DNA from: Nocardia carnea NBRC 14403
GTDB lineage: Bacteria > Actinomycetota > Actinomycetes > Mycobacteriales > Mycobacteriaceae
Assembly: GCF_000308515.1 (NCBI RefSeq)
Contig: NZ_BAFV01000041.1
Span: 32,014 to 96,013, forward strand
DNA length: 64,000 bases
Direction: 5' to 3'
Shown here: in pieces, positions 9,262-18,287 of the stretch
Layout of the letters: every line of letters starts with the position of its first letter
Numbering within the stretch: the stretch's first letter is position 1
Made by a program: the position numbers and the translations under genes
The notes under the pieces: model-generated
What the model saw: the letters and a program-made list of their open reading frames with translations, nothing else
What the model was told of the DNA's origin: nothing
Database searches by the model: none

Positions 9262-11304
9262 CTATCGGTCGTGCAGGGCGGCCAGCACCGCCTCCGCGGT
9301 GGCCCGGCCGATACCGGGCACCTCGATGATCTCCTCCACGGTTGCTTCCTTCAGCCGGGCCACCGACCCGAAATGCGTGACCAGCGCAGTACGACGGGCC
9401 GCACCGAGCCCGCGCACCGAATCCAGCGCGGAGGCCGTCATCCGCCGGGATCGTTTACTGCGATGGAAGGCGATCGCGAAGCGGTGGGCTTCATCACGTA
9501 CGCGTTGCAGCAGGTAGAGCGCCTCACTGGTGCGCGGCAGGATCACCGGGTCGGGTTCGCCCGGCACCCAGACCTCTTCCAGCCGTTTCGCCAGCCCCAC
9601 CACCGCGACATCGGTGATCCCGAGTTCGTCGAGTACCTCGGCCGCGGCCGCTACCTGCGGTGCACCACCGTCGACGACGTACAGATTCGGCGGATAGGCG
9701 AACTTACGGGGGCGGCCGGTCTTCGGATCGATTCCGGGCCGGGTGGTGATCTCCTCCTCCGCGAGGTCTTCGGCTCCGGGGGCGGTCTCGAACTGTGGCA
9801 CCTCGGCCGTCCCGGCGAGATCGGCCTGTTCCGTGGCATCGCGTTCCCGGCGCAACCGCAGGAACCGGCGCCGGGTGACCTCGGCGATACTGGCGACATC
9901 ATCGGAGCGGCCCCCGCCGGCCGCCTCCCGGATCGCATAGTGCCGGTAATCGGATTTCTTGGGCAGTCCGTCCTCGAACACCACCAGCGAGGCCACCACA
10001 TCGGTGCCCTGGACATGACTGATATCGACACATTCGATCCGCAGCGGCGCGGTATCGAGGTCGAGGGCGTCCTGGATATCCTGCAGCGCCACCGAGCGCG
10101 AGGTGAGATCGCCGGCCCGGCGGAGTTTGTGCTGTGCGAGCGCCTCGGTGGCATTGCGGGCGACGGTATCGGCGAGAGCCTTCTTGTCACCGCGCTGCGG
10201 TACCCGTACCTGTACGGCGCTGCCCCGCAGTTGCGACAGCCAGCGCTGGACCTCGTCGACATCGGCGGGGAGCTCCGGTACCAGGACCTCCCGCGGGACG
10301 ACCGCCGCCGTGTGGTCTCCGGCAGTCTGCGCGGCGACCGCGGCCTGCTCACCGTAGAACTGGGTGAGGAACTGTTCCACCAGCGCGGCCAGCTCTCCCC
10401 CCTGGTCCGGGGTGTCGGCCGCGTCGCCGGATTTGTCCACCACCCAGCCGCGCTGGCCGCGCACCCGGCCGGCGCGCACATGGAAGACCTGCACCGCGAC
10501 CTCCAGATCGTCGCCGGCGAAAGAGATCACATCGGCATCGGTACCGTCACCGAGTACTACGGCCTGTTTTTCCAGCGCCCGGCGCAAGGCCTGCACATCG
10601 TCGCGGAGCCGGGCCGCGGTTTCGAAATCGAGGTCCTCGGATGCGGCGCGCATCCGGCGTTCCAATTCCTTGACCATCCGGTCGGTACGACCGGCCAGGA
10701 AATCGCAGAAATCCTCGACGATACGCCGGTGCTCGTCCGCCGAAACCCGGTCCACACACGGCGCCGAACATTTGTCGATATAACCGAGCAGACAGGGCCG
10801 GCCGATCTGCCCGTGCCGTTTGAACACCCCGGCCGAGCAGGTACGGGCCGGAAAAACCCGGAGCAGCAGATCGAGGGTTTCCCGGATCGCCCACGCATGG
10901 GCATAGGGCCCGAAATAGCGGACCCCTTTCTTCCGTGCACCGCGATAAACGAAAAGTCGCGGATATTCCTCGTTCAGGGTGACGGCCAGCACCGGATAGG
11001 ATTTGTCGTCGCGGTAGCGGACATTGAATCGCGGATCGAATTCCTTGATCCAGTTGTATTCCAGCTGCAGCGCTTCCACCTCGGTGGAAACCACCGTCCA
11101 TTCCACGCTCGCGGCGGTGGTGACCATCTGCCGCGTCCGCGGATGTAATGCCGCCACATCGGCGAAATACGAGTTGAGCCGATTACGCAGACTTTTCGCC
11201 TTGCCGACGTAGATGACCTGCCCGTAGGAGTCACGGAACTTGTAGACACCGGGTTCGAGCGGAATACTGCCCGGCTGCGGCCGGTACGTCGCGGGATCTG
11301 CCAC
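9262..11304 (-). CDS. uvrC: Excinuclease ABC subunit C
   Basis: UvrC makes both incisions in nucleotide excision repair. The 680-residue protein is complete. It has an N-terminal GIY-YIG nuclease (PGVYKFRDSYGQVIYVGKAK), a cysteine cluster (FPARTCSAGVF, GRPCLLGYIDKCSAPC), the UVR motif that contacts UvrB near residue 210, and an RNase H-like endonuclease domain (ECVDISHVQGTDVVASLVVF and LYVVDGGAPQV). It ends with helix-hairpin-helix repeats (VRGLGAARRTALVTHFGS). It is upstream of rapZ-cuvA-whiA on the same strand, as in mycobacteria. Confidence 0.98.
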   Translation of the reverse strand: MADPATYRPQPGSIPLEPGVYKFRDSYGQVIYVGKAKSLRNRLNSYFADVAALHPRTRQMVTTAASVEWTVVSTEVEALQLEYNWIKEFDPRFNVRYRDDKSYPVLAVTLNEEYPRLFVYRGARKKGVRYFGPYAHAWAIRETLDLLLRVFPARTCSAGVFKRHGQIGRPCLLGYIDKCSAPCVDRVSADEHRRIVEDFCDFLAGRTDRMVKELERRMRAASEDLDFETAARLRDDVQALRRALEKQAVVLGDGTDADVISFAGDDLEVAVQVFHVRAGRVRGQRGWVVDKSGDAADTPDQGGELAALVEQFLTQFYGEQAAVAAQTAGDHTAAVVPREVLVPELPADVDEVQRWLSQLRGSAVQVRVPQRGDKKALADTVARNATEALAQHKLRRAGDLTSRSVALQDIQDALDLDTAPLRIECVDISHVQGTDVVASLVVFEDGLPKKSDYRHYAIREAAGGGRSDDVASIAEVTRRRFLRLRRERDATEQADLAGTAEVPQFETAPGAEDLAEEEITTRPGIDPKTGRPRKFAYPPNLYVVDGGAPQVAAAAEVLDELGITDVAVVGLAKRLEEVWVPGEPDPVILPRTSEALYLLQRVRDEAHRFAIAFHRSKRSRRMTASALDSVRGLGAARRTALVTHFGSVARLKEATVEEIIEVPGIGRATAEAVLAALHDR

Positions 11305-11539
11305 GGGTCCAAGGTTAGTAGCGACCTCGGACAGACTTCCCCCCGGTCGGATCGCCGCAGGGTTCCCGGCCGGGGATCGCCATCATGGGCCCGTCGCACC
11401 GGCGGGCGAGAGTCCGGAGGTTCGGTAGCGCGCCCGCCGCGACGACAGGTCACAGCGTTCGGAGAATCGGTGCGCGGTGGCGCGATCCGCTCGGCGGTTC
11501 GGCCGCCGAGAGTCGTACCGGACGGCTACAGTTCGGAAT

Positions 11540-13492
11540 ATGCGCCCGGTACAACGGATTCGGTACGCACTGACCATTACGGGCCTGCTCGTGGCCGCAT
11601 CCCTCAGCGGATGTTCCGGCGAGACCGATACCGCGGGACCGTGTGCGCCGGTGCCCAACGGCACCGCCGTCACCGCCGCCCCCGGCACCGGCTCGGCGGC
11701 ACCGGCCACCCGCGATCTCGCGACCGACCCGGAGATCGCCTCCGGCTACCGGTCCGATATGACCGCCGTACGCACCACGGGATATGCCGTATCCACCGCC
11801 AACTCGCACGCGACCCGCGCCGCCTGCGAGGTCCTGCGCGCCGGCGGTACCGCGGCGGATGCGCTGATCACCGCACAGACCGTGCTCGGGATCACCGAAC
11901 CACAGGCTTCCGGACTCGGCGGCGGCGCCTTCCTGCTGTACTACAACGCGGAGAACGCGACCGTCGAGGCCTACGACGGGCGGGAGACCGCGCCGGCGGC
12001 GGCAACGGAGAACTATCTGCGCTGGATCAGCGATACCGACCGCACCGAACCGCGGCCGGATACCCGCGCCAGCGGGCGCTCCATCGGGGTCCCGGGGGTC
12101 GTGCGCATGCTCGGGATGGTGCATGCCGAGCACGGGCACACCGCCTGGCGCGAACTGTTCGACCCCGCCGTCGCCCTCGCCGATCAGGGATTCGAGATCA
12201 GTCCGCGGCTGGCCGGGCAGATCGCCGAATCCGCGCCCGAGCTGGCCCGCGATCAGGCGGCCGCCGAATACTTCCTCGAACCGGACGGCTCCCCCAAACC
12301 CGCCGGGACGGTACTCACCAATCCGGCGCTGTCGAAAACCTTGGGCACACTGGCCACCGAGGGCGCTGATGCCTTCTACACCGGGCCCATCGCGCAGGAC
12401 ATCGTTGCCGCCACCGCGGCGACCACCGGCGGCCGCACTCCCGGCGCCTTGACGGCCGCGGATCTGGCCGGCTATCGGGCGGTGAAGCGCACACCGCTGT
12501 GCACGGGGTACCGGGAACACGAGATCTGCGGAATGCCGGGTCCGTCCTCCGGCGGCACTACCGTCGCGGCCACCCTCGGCATACTGGAGAACTTCGATAT
12601 CCCAGCCCTGCCGCCCGAACGGATCGACCGCAACGGCGGAGTCCCGCACGCCGAGGCCGTCCATCTGATCGCGGAGGCCGAGCGGCTTGCCTACGCCGAC
12701 CGCGACAAATACATCGCCGACCCGGATTATGTTCCACCGCCCGGCGGTTCCCCGCAGACCCTGGTCGACCCGGAATATCTGCGAGAGCGGGCCGGGCTCA
12801 TCGATCCGGGTCGCAGCATGGGCACCGCCCGGCCCGGCGACTTCGGCCCCACCACGCTGGGAGCCGGGCCCCAGACCCCCGAGCACGGCACCAGCCATAT
12901 CTCGGTGGTCGATTCCTACGGCAATGCCGCGGCCATGACCACCACCGTGGAATCGGCGTTCGGCTCGTTCCACATGGTCGACGGATTCCTGCTGAACAAC
13001 CAGCTCACCGATTTCTCGGCCGATCCGGTCGATACCGCCGGCGTTCCCGTGGCGAATCGGGTCGAACCGGGTAAACGCCCACGCAGCTCCATGAGCCCGA
13101 CTCTGGTCTTCGAACCCGGCCCCGGACCCGGGCCCGGCACGCTCACCCATGTGGTCGGCTCACCCGGGGGTTCGGTGATCATCCAGTTCGTGGTGAAAAC
13201 CCTGGTGGGCATGCTGGACTGGGGCCTGGATCCGCAACAGGCGGTCTCCGCCGTATCGTTCGGTGCCGCGAACACCCCGCTCACCGGGGTGGGCGGGGAG
13301 CATCCCGCGATCGATACACGCGATGACGGCTCCCACGACCCGCTCGTCACAGCCTTGCGCGAGCGTGGGCACCAGGTTTCGGTGGCGCCGCAGACGAGCG
13401 GGCTCAGCGTCCTGAGCCGCGACGGTGAGAACCATTGGATCGGCGGAGCCGACCCGCGGCGCGAAGGCGAAGTGCTGGGCGATACTCGCTGA
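11540..13492 (+). CDS. ggt: Gamma-glutamyltransferase (lipoprotein precursor)
   Basis: GGT hydrolyses or transfers the gamma-glutamyl group of glutathione-like compounds outside the cytoplasm. The 650-residue precursor has an N-terminal hydrophobic segment ending in a lipobox, ASLSGC, predicting a membrane-anchored lipoprotein. The self-cleavage and catalytic nucleophile is expected at Thr451 in EHGTSHISVVDSYGNAAAM. An FRSSMSPT-like segment appears as PRSSMSPTLVF, and the glycine-rich SPGGSVIIQFV lies near the C-terminus. I chose the ATG at 11540 because it directly precedes the signal sequence. It is monocistronic and divergent from uvrC. Actinomycetes often use mycothiol or ergothioneine, so the natural substrate is uncertain. 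Confidence 0.93.
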   Translation: MRPVQRIRYALTITGLLVAASLSGCSGETDTAGPCAPVPNGTAVTAAPGTGSAAPATRDLATDPEIASGYRSDMTAVRTTGYAVSTANSHATRAACEVLRAGGTAADALITAQTVLGITEPQASGLGGGAFLLYYNAENATVEAYDGRETAPAAATENYLRWISDTDRTEPRPDTRASGRSIGVPGVVRMLGMVHAEHGHTAWRELFDPAVALADQGFEISPRLAGQIAESAPELARDQAAAEYFLEPDGSPKPAGTVLTNPALSKTLGTLATEGADAFYTGPIAQDIVAATAATTGGRTPGALTAADLAGYRAVKRTPLCTGYREHEICGMPGPSSGGTTVAATLGILENFDIPALPPERIDRNGGVPHAEAVHLIAEAERLAYADRDKYIADPDYVPPPGGSPQTLVDPEYLRERAGLIDPGRSMGTARPGDFGPTTLGAGPQTPEHGTSHISVVDSYGNAAAMTTTVESAFGSFHMVDGFLLNNQLTDFSADPVDTAGVPVANRVEPGKRPRSSMSPTLVFEPGPGPGPGTLTHVVGSPGGSVIIQFVVKTLVGMLDWGLDPQQAVSAVSFGAANTPLTGVGGEHPAIDTRDDGSHDPLVTALRERGHQVSVAPQTSGLSVLSRDGENHWIGGADPRREGEVLGDTR

Positions 13493-13639
13493 TTCGGTGA
13501 ACCTTATGCCGGGCCGGAGCTGAGCTTGGAGGTCTTTCCGGGGCTCCCACTGTGAGTTGCCTCGCCGAATCAGGCGGAAAGGTTGCCGGCCGGTAGCGGA
13601 TGTGCGATTTTGGGTTCATAGCCCCGATGAGGTGGGCTT

Positions 13640-13680
13640 CCGGACGAGAGGGTCGTACCCGGCGTGCGACAAGACGACCC
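13640..13680 (+). promoter_or_regulatory. Guanidine-III (ykkC-III) riboswitch
   Basis: The element matches by eye the compact guanidine-III aptamer class: CCGGACGAG (13640 onward), TACCCGG, then GACAAGACG. The pseudoknot stem GGGTCGT (13650-13656) with ACGACCC (13674-13680) is perfect and differs in sequence from the equivalent stem of the known Thermobifida aptamer, so it looks like compensatory change. CCGG at 13640-13643 can pair with CCGG at 13659-13662. It ends 12 nt before the ATG of an SMR exporter of the guanidinium type, the usual target of this class. Confidence 0.9.
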
Positions 13681-13692
13681 GCGGAGGTCGTC
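13673..13692 (+). promoter_or_regulatory. Alternative hairpin hiding the gdx ribosome-binding site
   Basis: GACGACC (13673-13679) is perfectly complementary to GGTCGTC (13686-13692), with the loop CGCGGA between them. This hairpin would bury the GGAGGT ribosome-binding site (13683-13688) and end exactly before the ATG. Its left arm is the same strand used by the riboswitch pseudoknot, so the two structures exclude each other. Ligand binding should therefore free the ribosome-binding site. Confidence 0.7.
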
Positions 13693-14013
13693 ATGGCATC
13701 GGCATGGATCGTTCTCGTCGTATCCGGTGTGCTGGAAGCGGTGTGGGCCACCGCTCTCGGCAAAACCGAAGGCTTCTCCAAATGGCCGCCCACCCTGCTG
13801 TTCGTCGTCGCACTCGTTGCCAGCATGGGCGGGCTCGCCTACGCAATGCGCGATCTTCCGGTGGGCACTGCCTACTCGGTGTGGGTGGGTATCGGAGCGG
13901 TACTCACCGTCATCTATGCGATGGCCACTGGCGAAGAACCGGTCACGATCGGGAAGTTGCTCTTCCTGACGATGATCATTTCCGGAGTGGTCGGGCTGAA
14001 GCTCGCCCACTGA
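13693..14013 (+). CDS. gdx: SMR-family guanidinium exporter Gdx
   Basis: This 106-residue protein has four membrane spans and belongs to the small multidrug resistance family. The first helix carries the essential glutamate at position 15 in the context SGVLEAVWATALGKTEGF, the pattern of guanidinium exporters (Gdx, formerly SugE) rather than broad drug exporters. Gdx functions as an antiparallel dimer that exchanges guanidinium for protons. The ATG at 13693 follows a strong GGAGGT site; longer readings would translate through the riboswitch. The guanidine-III aptamer immediately upstream strongly supports the substrate call. Confidence 0.93.
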   Translation: MASAWIVLVVSGVLEAVWATALGKTEGFSKWPPTLLFVVALVASMGGLAYAMRDLPVGTAYSVWVGIGAVLTVIYAMATGEEPVTIGKLLFLTMIISGVVGLKLAH

Positions 14014-14055
14014 GCAACACAAAATCGTTTTGACGTCCGCACAGTCCGGCCCAAG

Positions 14056-14556
14056 ATGGCTGCTATAGACGCACCGATTGTGACGTTGCGGAAGATGACC
14101 GAGGCGGAGTACGAGCAGGCAACGCGGCATCGCGAAGCCGAAGGAGCCCGTGCACTCGCCGAATTCATGCCCGAAGCGGAGGCGTGGAAGCGGTCGCGAC
14201 AGGGTACGGCGCACTTCCTTCCCGACGGGCCCGATACCGCAGGCCATCACCTCGTCGTCACCGAGAACGAGTCCGGCGAGGTTGTCGGCAATGCATGGAT
14301 CGGGCCCGACCCGCAGGATACGACCGGCACAGCCGAATCTGCGTGGCTGTATGACATCAACGTGTTCGAACGCTTCCGCCGCAGGGGCTACGGGTCTGCG
14401 ATGCCGGCCGTGGCAGAGGATCTGGTTGCCGCCGAGCACCGGACCAGGCTGGGGTTGAATGTGGTGGGCGACAATGCGGCAGCGATCGCGCTGTACCGCC
14501 GGAACGGGTACCGCGTTTCATCGATGCATATGGACAAGCAGTTTCCTTCTCGGTGA
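14056..14556 (+). CDS. GNAT-family N-acetyltransferase
   Basis: The 166-residue protein has a GNAT fold. INVFERFRRRGYGSAMPAVA is the acetyl-CoA pyrophosphate-binding region, and GLNVVGDNAAAIALYRRNGY is the conserved C-terminal motif. A TLRKMTEAEYE start is typical of small single-domain acetyltransferases. It begins 42 bp after gdx on the same strand and could share its transcript, but no functional link to guanidine is evident. The ATG at 14056 has no obvious ribosome-binding site. The substrate is unknown. Confidence 0.86.
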   Translation: MAAIDAPIVTLRKMTEAEYEQATRHREAEGARALAEFMPEAEAWKRSRQGTAHFLPDGPDTAGHHLVVTENESGEVVGNAWIGPDPQDTTGTAESAWLYDINVFERFRRRGYGSAMPAVAEDLVAAEHRTRLGLNVVGDNAAAIALYRRNGYRVSSMHMDKQFPSR

Positions 14557-14670
14557 CGCCCGGCGGCGCCGAGGACCGCGGCCGGCCGGGATCGGGTTCC
14601 CACGGCGGAGCAACCCGCATCGTCGCGCCGGCCCACTACTCGACCGGCCCTGCGCGTCGACCGCCGTGGG

Positions 14671-15165
14671 TCAGGCGGCGTCGGTGTACTTCGCGCCGAG
14701 CTCGCGGAGGCGGTCCAGGGCGGCGGCGGCGCGCTCACCGTCGTTGGAGCGGATGGCCAGCATGGGAACGTAGTCGTCGTTCACCAGCTCCAGCCGGGCC
14801 CACGCCTTCCGGTCGGGGAAGGACACGCCACGAACGTGTTTCCATTCGAATTCATTGTCGCCCAACACATTACGTACCACGACACCGCGTTCACCGGCAC
14901 GTACCCGTGGCCTGGTGAGAAGTAGTACGGCGATGGCGCCGAAGATGCCGATACACGCCATCGCGAATTGATCGACCACCCGGAAGTTCACCCCGGTGTA
15001 GTCCACCCGGAGGAACACCCCGAGCAGTACGAAGGCCACCACCAGACAGATGGCCACGATGAACGCGGTCCGGCGCGCTTTACGCGGGCGCACGTCGAAC
15101 TCCCACTCGGACGGCTGATCCGCGGCCGGGCTCACACCCCGCCGCAGGATACGCACTACCGGCAT
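14671..15165 (-). CDS. PH-domain membrane protein of the riboflavin operon
   Basis: The 164-residue protein has two hydrophobic segments (about residues 34-52 and 66-84) followed by a bacterial PH-like domain with RAGERGVVVRNVLGDNEFEWKHVRGVSFP, typical of small actinobacterial membrane proteins located after ribH (equivalent to M. tuberculosis Rv1417). It starts 3 nt after the ribH stop, so it is the last gene of ribE-ribBA-ribH-PH. Its role is not known; linkage to ribH is conserved in relatives, which suggests a membrane role connected with flavin supply or simple co-transcription. Confidence 0.85.
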   Translation of the reverse strand: MPVVRILRRGVSPAADQPSEWEFDVRPRKARRTAFIVAICLVVAFVLLGVFLRVDYTGVNFRVVDQFAMACIGIFGAIAVLLLTRPRVRAGERGVVVRNVLGDNEFEWKHVRGVSFPDRKAWARLELVNDDYVPMLAIRSNDGERAAAALDRLRELGAKYTDAA

Positions 15166-15168
15166 CGT

Positions 15169-15648
15169 TCAGCCCGCCGCGCGCAGCCCGCGCAGGGTCA
15201 GGGCGGCATCCAGCGCGGCCGCGGCCGCCTGCTCGCCTTTGTTCTCCACCGAGTCGGGCAACCCGGCCCGGTCCAGCGCCTGCTGTTCGTTGTTCGTGGT
15301 GAGGACACCGTTGGCGACCGGGGTGCTCTCGTCCAGCGAGACCCGGGTCAGCCCGGCGGTCACCGCATCGCAGACATACTCGAAATGCGGGGTATCGCCG
15401 CGGATCACCACACCGAGCGCGACCACTGCGTCATGAGTGCGGGCCAGCTCCTGCGCCAGTACCGGCAATTCCATCGCCCCGGCGCACCGGGCGACGGTGG
15501 TGTGCCGGATGCCCGCGTCCGCGGCCACCCGCTCGGCGTTGGCCACGAGGGTGTCGCAGATCTCGGTATGCCAGCGCGAGGCGACAATGGCCAGGCGCAA
15601 GCCCTGCGCGTCGGCGAGCGCGAACTCCGGTACGCCGGTGCCGCTCAT
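15169..15648 (-). CDS. ribH: 6,7-dimethyl-8-ribityllumazine synthase
   Basis: RibH condenses 3,4-dihydroxy-2-butanone 4-phosphate with the ribitylaminopyrimidine to give lumazine, the penultimate step of riboflavin synthesis. The 159-residue protein contains LRLAIVASRWHTEICDTL, the substrate loop VARCAGAMELPVLAQELA and VVALGVVIRGDTPHFEYVC, which includes the conserved histidine. The ATG at 15648 gives the family-length product; the longer frame upstream is antisense-like. It lies 28 bp after ribBA. Confidence 0.96.
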   Translation of the reverse strand: MSGTGVPEFALADAQGLRLAIVASRWHTEICDTLVANAERVAADAGIRHTTVARCAGAMELPVLAQELARTHDAVVALGVVIRGDTPHFEYVCDAVTAGLTRVSLDESTPVANGVLTTNNEQQALDRAGLPDSVENKGEQAAAAALDAALTLRGLRAAG

Positions 15649-15676
15649 CGGTTTCCGCCTTTCGATCCGGCTACGG

Positions 15677-16921
15677 TCACTGTGCTGTCTCCCCGAGGTC
15701 CAGATCGTCCAGACCCACCAGGTCGTGACCCATCCGGTCACGTTTGGTGCGCAGATAGCGCAGGTTCTCGGCATTGGCCCGCACCGGCATCGGTACGCGT
15801 TCGGTGATCCGCAGGCCGTAACCGTCGAGCCCGACCCGTTTCGCCGGGTTGTTCGTGAGCAACCGCATCGACCGCAGGCCCAGATCGACCAGGATCTGCG
15901 CGCCGGTGCCGTAATCGCGGGCATCGGCCGGCAGCCCGAGTTCGATATTGGCGTCGACGGTATCGTGCCCGGAATCCTGCAGCTGATAGGCCTGCAGTTT
16001 ATGCATCAGGCCGATTCCCCGGCCCTCGTGCCCGCGCATGTACAGCACCACACCGCGCCCCTCGGCGGCCACCATTTCCATGGCCGCGTCCAGTTGCGGG
16101 CCGCAATCGCAGCGCAGCGAACCGAACACATCACCGGTGAGGCATTCCGAATGCACCCGGACCAGGACGTCCTCGCCGTCACCGATATCGCCGCGGACCA
16201 GTGCCACGTGCTCGACATCGTCGTAGATACTCTGGTACCCGACCGCGGTGAACTCGCCGTGCACGGTCGGGATCCGCGCCTGCGCCACCCGCACCACATG
16301 CTTTTCGTGCTTACGGCGCCAGGAGATCATCTCCGCGATGGAGATCAACGCCAGTTCGTGTTCGTCGGCGAAAACGCGCAGCTCATCGGTGCGGGCCATA
16401 TGCCCGTCTTCCTTCTGGCTGACGATCTCGCAGATCACGCCCGCGGGCCGTAGGCCCGCCATCCGGGCCAGATCCACCGCGGCCTCGGTGTGGCCGGGAC
16501 GCCGCAGCACCCCGCCGTCCTTGGCGCGCAGCGGCACCACATGCCCCGGCCGGGTGAAATCGTTGGGTTTGGCATCGCCGTCGGCGAGCAACCGGATGGT
16601 GGTGGCGCGATCGGCGCCGGAGATACCGGTCGTCACGCCTTCCTTGGCATCGACGGAGACGGTGTAGGCGGTCCCGTGCTTGTCCTGGTTCACCGCGTAC
16701 ATGGGCGGCAGGCCGAGACGGTCGCAATCGTCACCGGTGAGCGGTACGCAGATATACCCCGAGGTGTACCGGATCATGAACGCCACGAGCTCCGGGGTGG
16801 CTTTCTCGGCGGCGAAGATGAGGTCGCCCTCGTTCTCCCGGTCCTCGTCGTCGACCACGACGACCGGTTTACCGGCCGCGATATCGGCGACGGCGCGCTC
16901 GATGCTGTCGAACCTGGTCAC
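15677..16921 (-). CDS. ribBA: Bifunctional DHBP synthase / GTP cyclohydrolase II
   Basis: This fusion makes both precursors of lumazine. The N-terminal 200 residues form 3,4-dihydroxy-2-butanone-4-phosphate synthase (DDEDRENEGDLIFAAE, TRPGHVVPLRAKDGGVL, GHTEAAVDLARMAG). The C-terminal half is GTP cyclohydrolase II, with the zinc cysteines in SECLTGDVFGSLRCDCGPQL and MRGHEGRGIGLMHKL. I chose the GTG at 16921 (VTRFDSIERAV) because a GGAG site lies 10 nt upstream and it matches the mycobacterial N-terminus. A GTG at 16957 would add 12 residues. It follows ribE in the operon. Confidence 0.95.
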   Translation of the reverse strand: MTRFDSIERAVADIAAGKPVVVVDDEDRENEGDLIFAAEKATPELVAFMIRYTSGYICVPLTGDDCDRLGLPPMYAVNQDKHGTAYTVSVDAKEGVTTGISGADRATTIRLLADGDAKPNDFTRPGHVVPLRAKDGGVLRRPGHTEAAVDLARMAGLRPAGVICEIVSQKEDGHMARTDELRVFADEHELALISIAEMISWRRKHEKHVVRVAQARIPTVHGEFTAVGYQSIYDDVEHVALVRGDIGDGEDVLVRVHSECLTGDVFGSLRCDCGPQLDAAMEMVAAEGRGVVLYMRGHEGRGIGLMHKLQAYQLQDSGHDTVDANIELGLPADARDYGTGAQILVDLGLRSMRLLTNNPAKRVGLDGYGLRITERVPMPVRANAENLRYLRTKRDRMGHDLVGLDDLDLGETAQ

Positions 16922-16999
16922 GTCTGCAATGCTCCATCTCGATTGGTCGCTGATCACACTACTGGGTCCGTCCGGCCCGTCCGGGCGCGGCCGGAAGTA

Positions 17000-17620
17000 T
17001 CAACCGCGCTGATGGAGGCGCTCGACGTACTTCGCGATCACATCGACTTCCAGGTTCACCACGGTCCCGGCAGCGGCGGAGCCGAGATCGGTCAGGCTCA
17101 GTGTGGTCGGGATGAGGGAGACCTCGAACCAGTCGCGGGCGCCGTCGGCGGCCGGTGTTCCGGCGCGGCCGAGCCCGGATACGGTGAGCGAAATACCGTT
17201 CACCGTGATGGACCCCTTCTCCACCACATATTTGGCGATCGGGTCGGGCAGCGAGATCCGGACGACCTCCCAGTTCTCGCCGGGCGTGCGGGTCAGGACG
17301 GTACCGGTGCCGTCGACATGGCCCTGCACGATATGGCCGCCGAGACGGCTGTTCACGGCGGCGGCCCGCTCGAGATTGACCTGCGCACCGGGGACGAGAC
17401 CGCCGATACTCGACCGGCGCAGCGTTTCGCCCATCACATCGACGGTGAACACATCGTCGATGACATCGACCACGGTGAGGCACACTCCGTTGACCGCAAT
17501 GGAATCGCCGTGCCCGGCATCGGAGGTGACCAGTTTGCCGCGGATGGTCAGCCGGGCCGCATCGGTCAACTGTTCGCAGGCGACGATCTCACCCAGCTCC
17601 TCGACAATGCCTGTGAACAT
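17000..17620 (-). CDS. ribE: Riboflavin synthase alpha chain
   Basis: The enzyme dismutates two lumazine molecules into riboflavin. The 206-residue protein has the two tandem lumazine-binding repeats: MFTGIVEELGEI at the start and HIVQGHVDGTGTV midway. The N-terminal MFTGIVEE and the DSIAVNGVCLTV / GSITVNGISLTV pair are diagnostic. I chose the ATG at 17620 since MFTGI is the invariant start and GGGAGAAGG precedes it. It leads ribE-ribBA-ribH-PH. No FMN riboswitch was seen in the 660 bp upstream. Confidence 0.96.
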   Translation of the reverse strand: MFTGIVEELGEIVACEQLTDAARLTIRGKLVTSDAGHGDSIAVNGVCLTVVDVIDDVFTVDVMGETLRRSSIGGLVPGAQVNLERAAAVNSRLGGHIVQGHVDGTGTVLTRTPGENWEVVRISLPDPIAKYVVEKGSITVNGISLTVSGLGRAGTPAADGARDWFEVSLIPTTLSLTDLGSAAAGTVVNLEVDVIAKYVERLHQRG

Positions 17621-18287
17621 GCCTTCTCCCGTTCGCATCGGTGTTCCGCCTACGGAACGGCGCCAGCGGTACCGAATATTCCCAGTTCGCCGTCCACGAC
17701 CAGACTAGTTGGCGCCCGCGCCCGCGAACCATGGCCGCCCACTCGCCGGAACGCCGTTGGTCCGATCACATACCGGTGCGGCACGGCCGAGCGGACCTCC
17801 TCGGCCCCGGCCGGAAATTTTTCGGTTGAATGACCGTCATCACAGTTTCCACACAAGGACAGGTAAACCCTCCAACGAGCGACTATATGGTCCGGACCGG
17901 TTCCCGGCGATTCATCTTTTCCCGGCCGAGACCGCATCGAAACCGGAAATGTTCCTCGATTTGCGCGCTCACACCGGCCGACGCAATATGGTGAGGTGAT
18001 CGGTCCACCGCCCTCGACCACCCCGCGGCGCGGCCGGGCACGATATTCACCGATGACGGCCACCGCCGCGGAAGACCGTGCGCCACAAGCCTTCACGAAC
18101 AACCGGATCGAATCACCACAACGCGGCCGGAACCTACGGCCGCGGATCGGCGATCCGGCACCCCTCACCCCAGCGACAGTGTTGTCCGGCTACCGGATCC
18201 CGCGGTGACAGCACCGGGCGGATCCGCGCGGACCACCGAGACCGCACCCGATCAGGCACGTCCACCACTCGAGGAAGCCCGAGCGTC
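17621..18287. other. Gap upstream of ribE without a convincing gene
   Basis: These 667 bp separate the divergent starts of ribE (minus) and the small unknown gene at 18288 (plus). They must hold both promoters. Open frames here are short or compositionally poor and have no recognisable domain. I looked for an FMN riboswitch, which would be expected on the minus strand before ribE, and did not see its conserved segments. A more AT-rich patch lies around 17815-17845. Confidence 0.5.

Noticed and set aside
9238..11148. A 636-codon plus-strand open frame opposite uvrC
   Set aside because: It is a shadow of uvrC, rich in Arg/Gly/His with no recognisable motif.
13641..13680. Guanidine-II (mini-ykkC) reading of the gdx leader
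   Set aside because: The ACGA segments are not in hairpin loops with paired flanks; the guanidine-III pseudoknot fits perfectly instead.
17621..17900. FMN riboswitch before ribE
   Set aside because: None of the conserved segments of the FMN aptamer could be found on the minus strand.
17650..18168. Minus-strand 172-codon open frame upstream of ribE
   Set aside because: Low-complexity translation, no ribosome-binding site and no known domain; the ribE and 18288 promoters must lie here.
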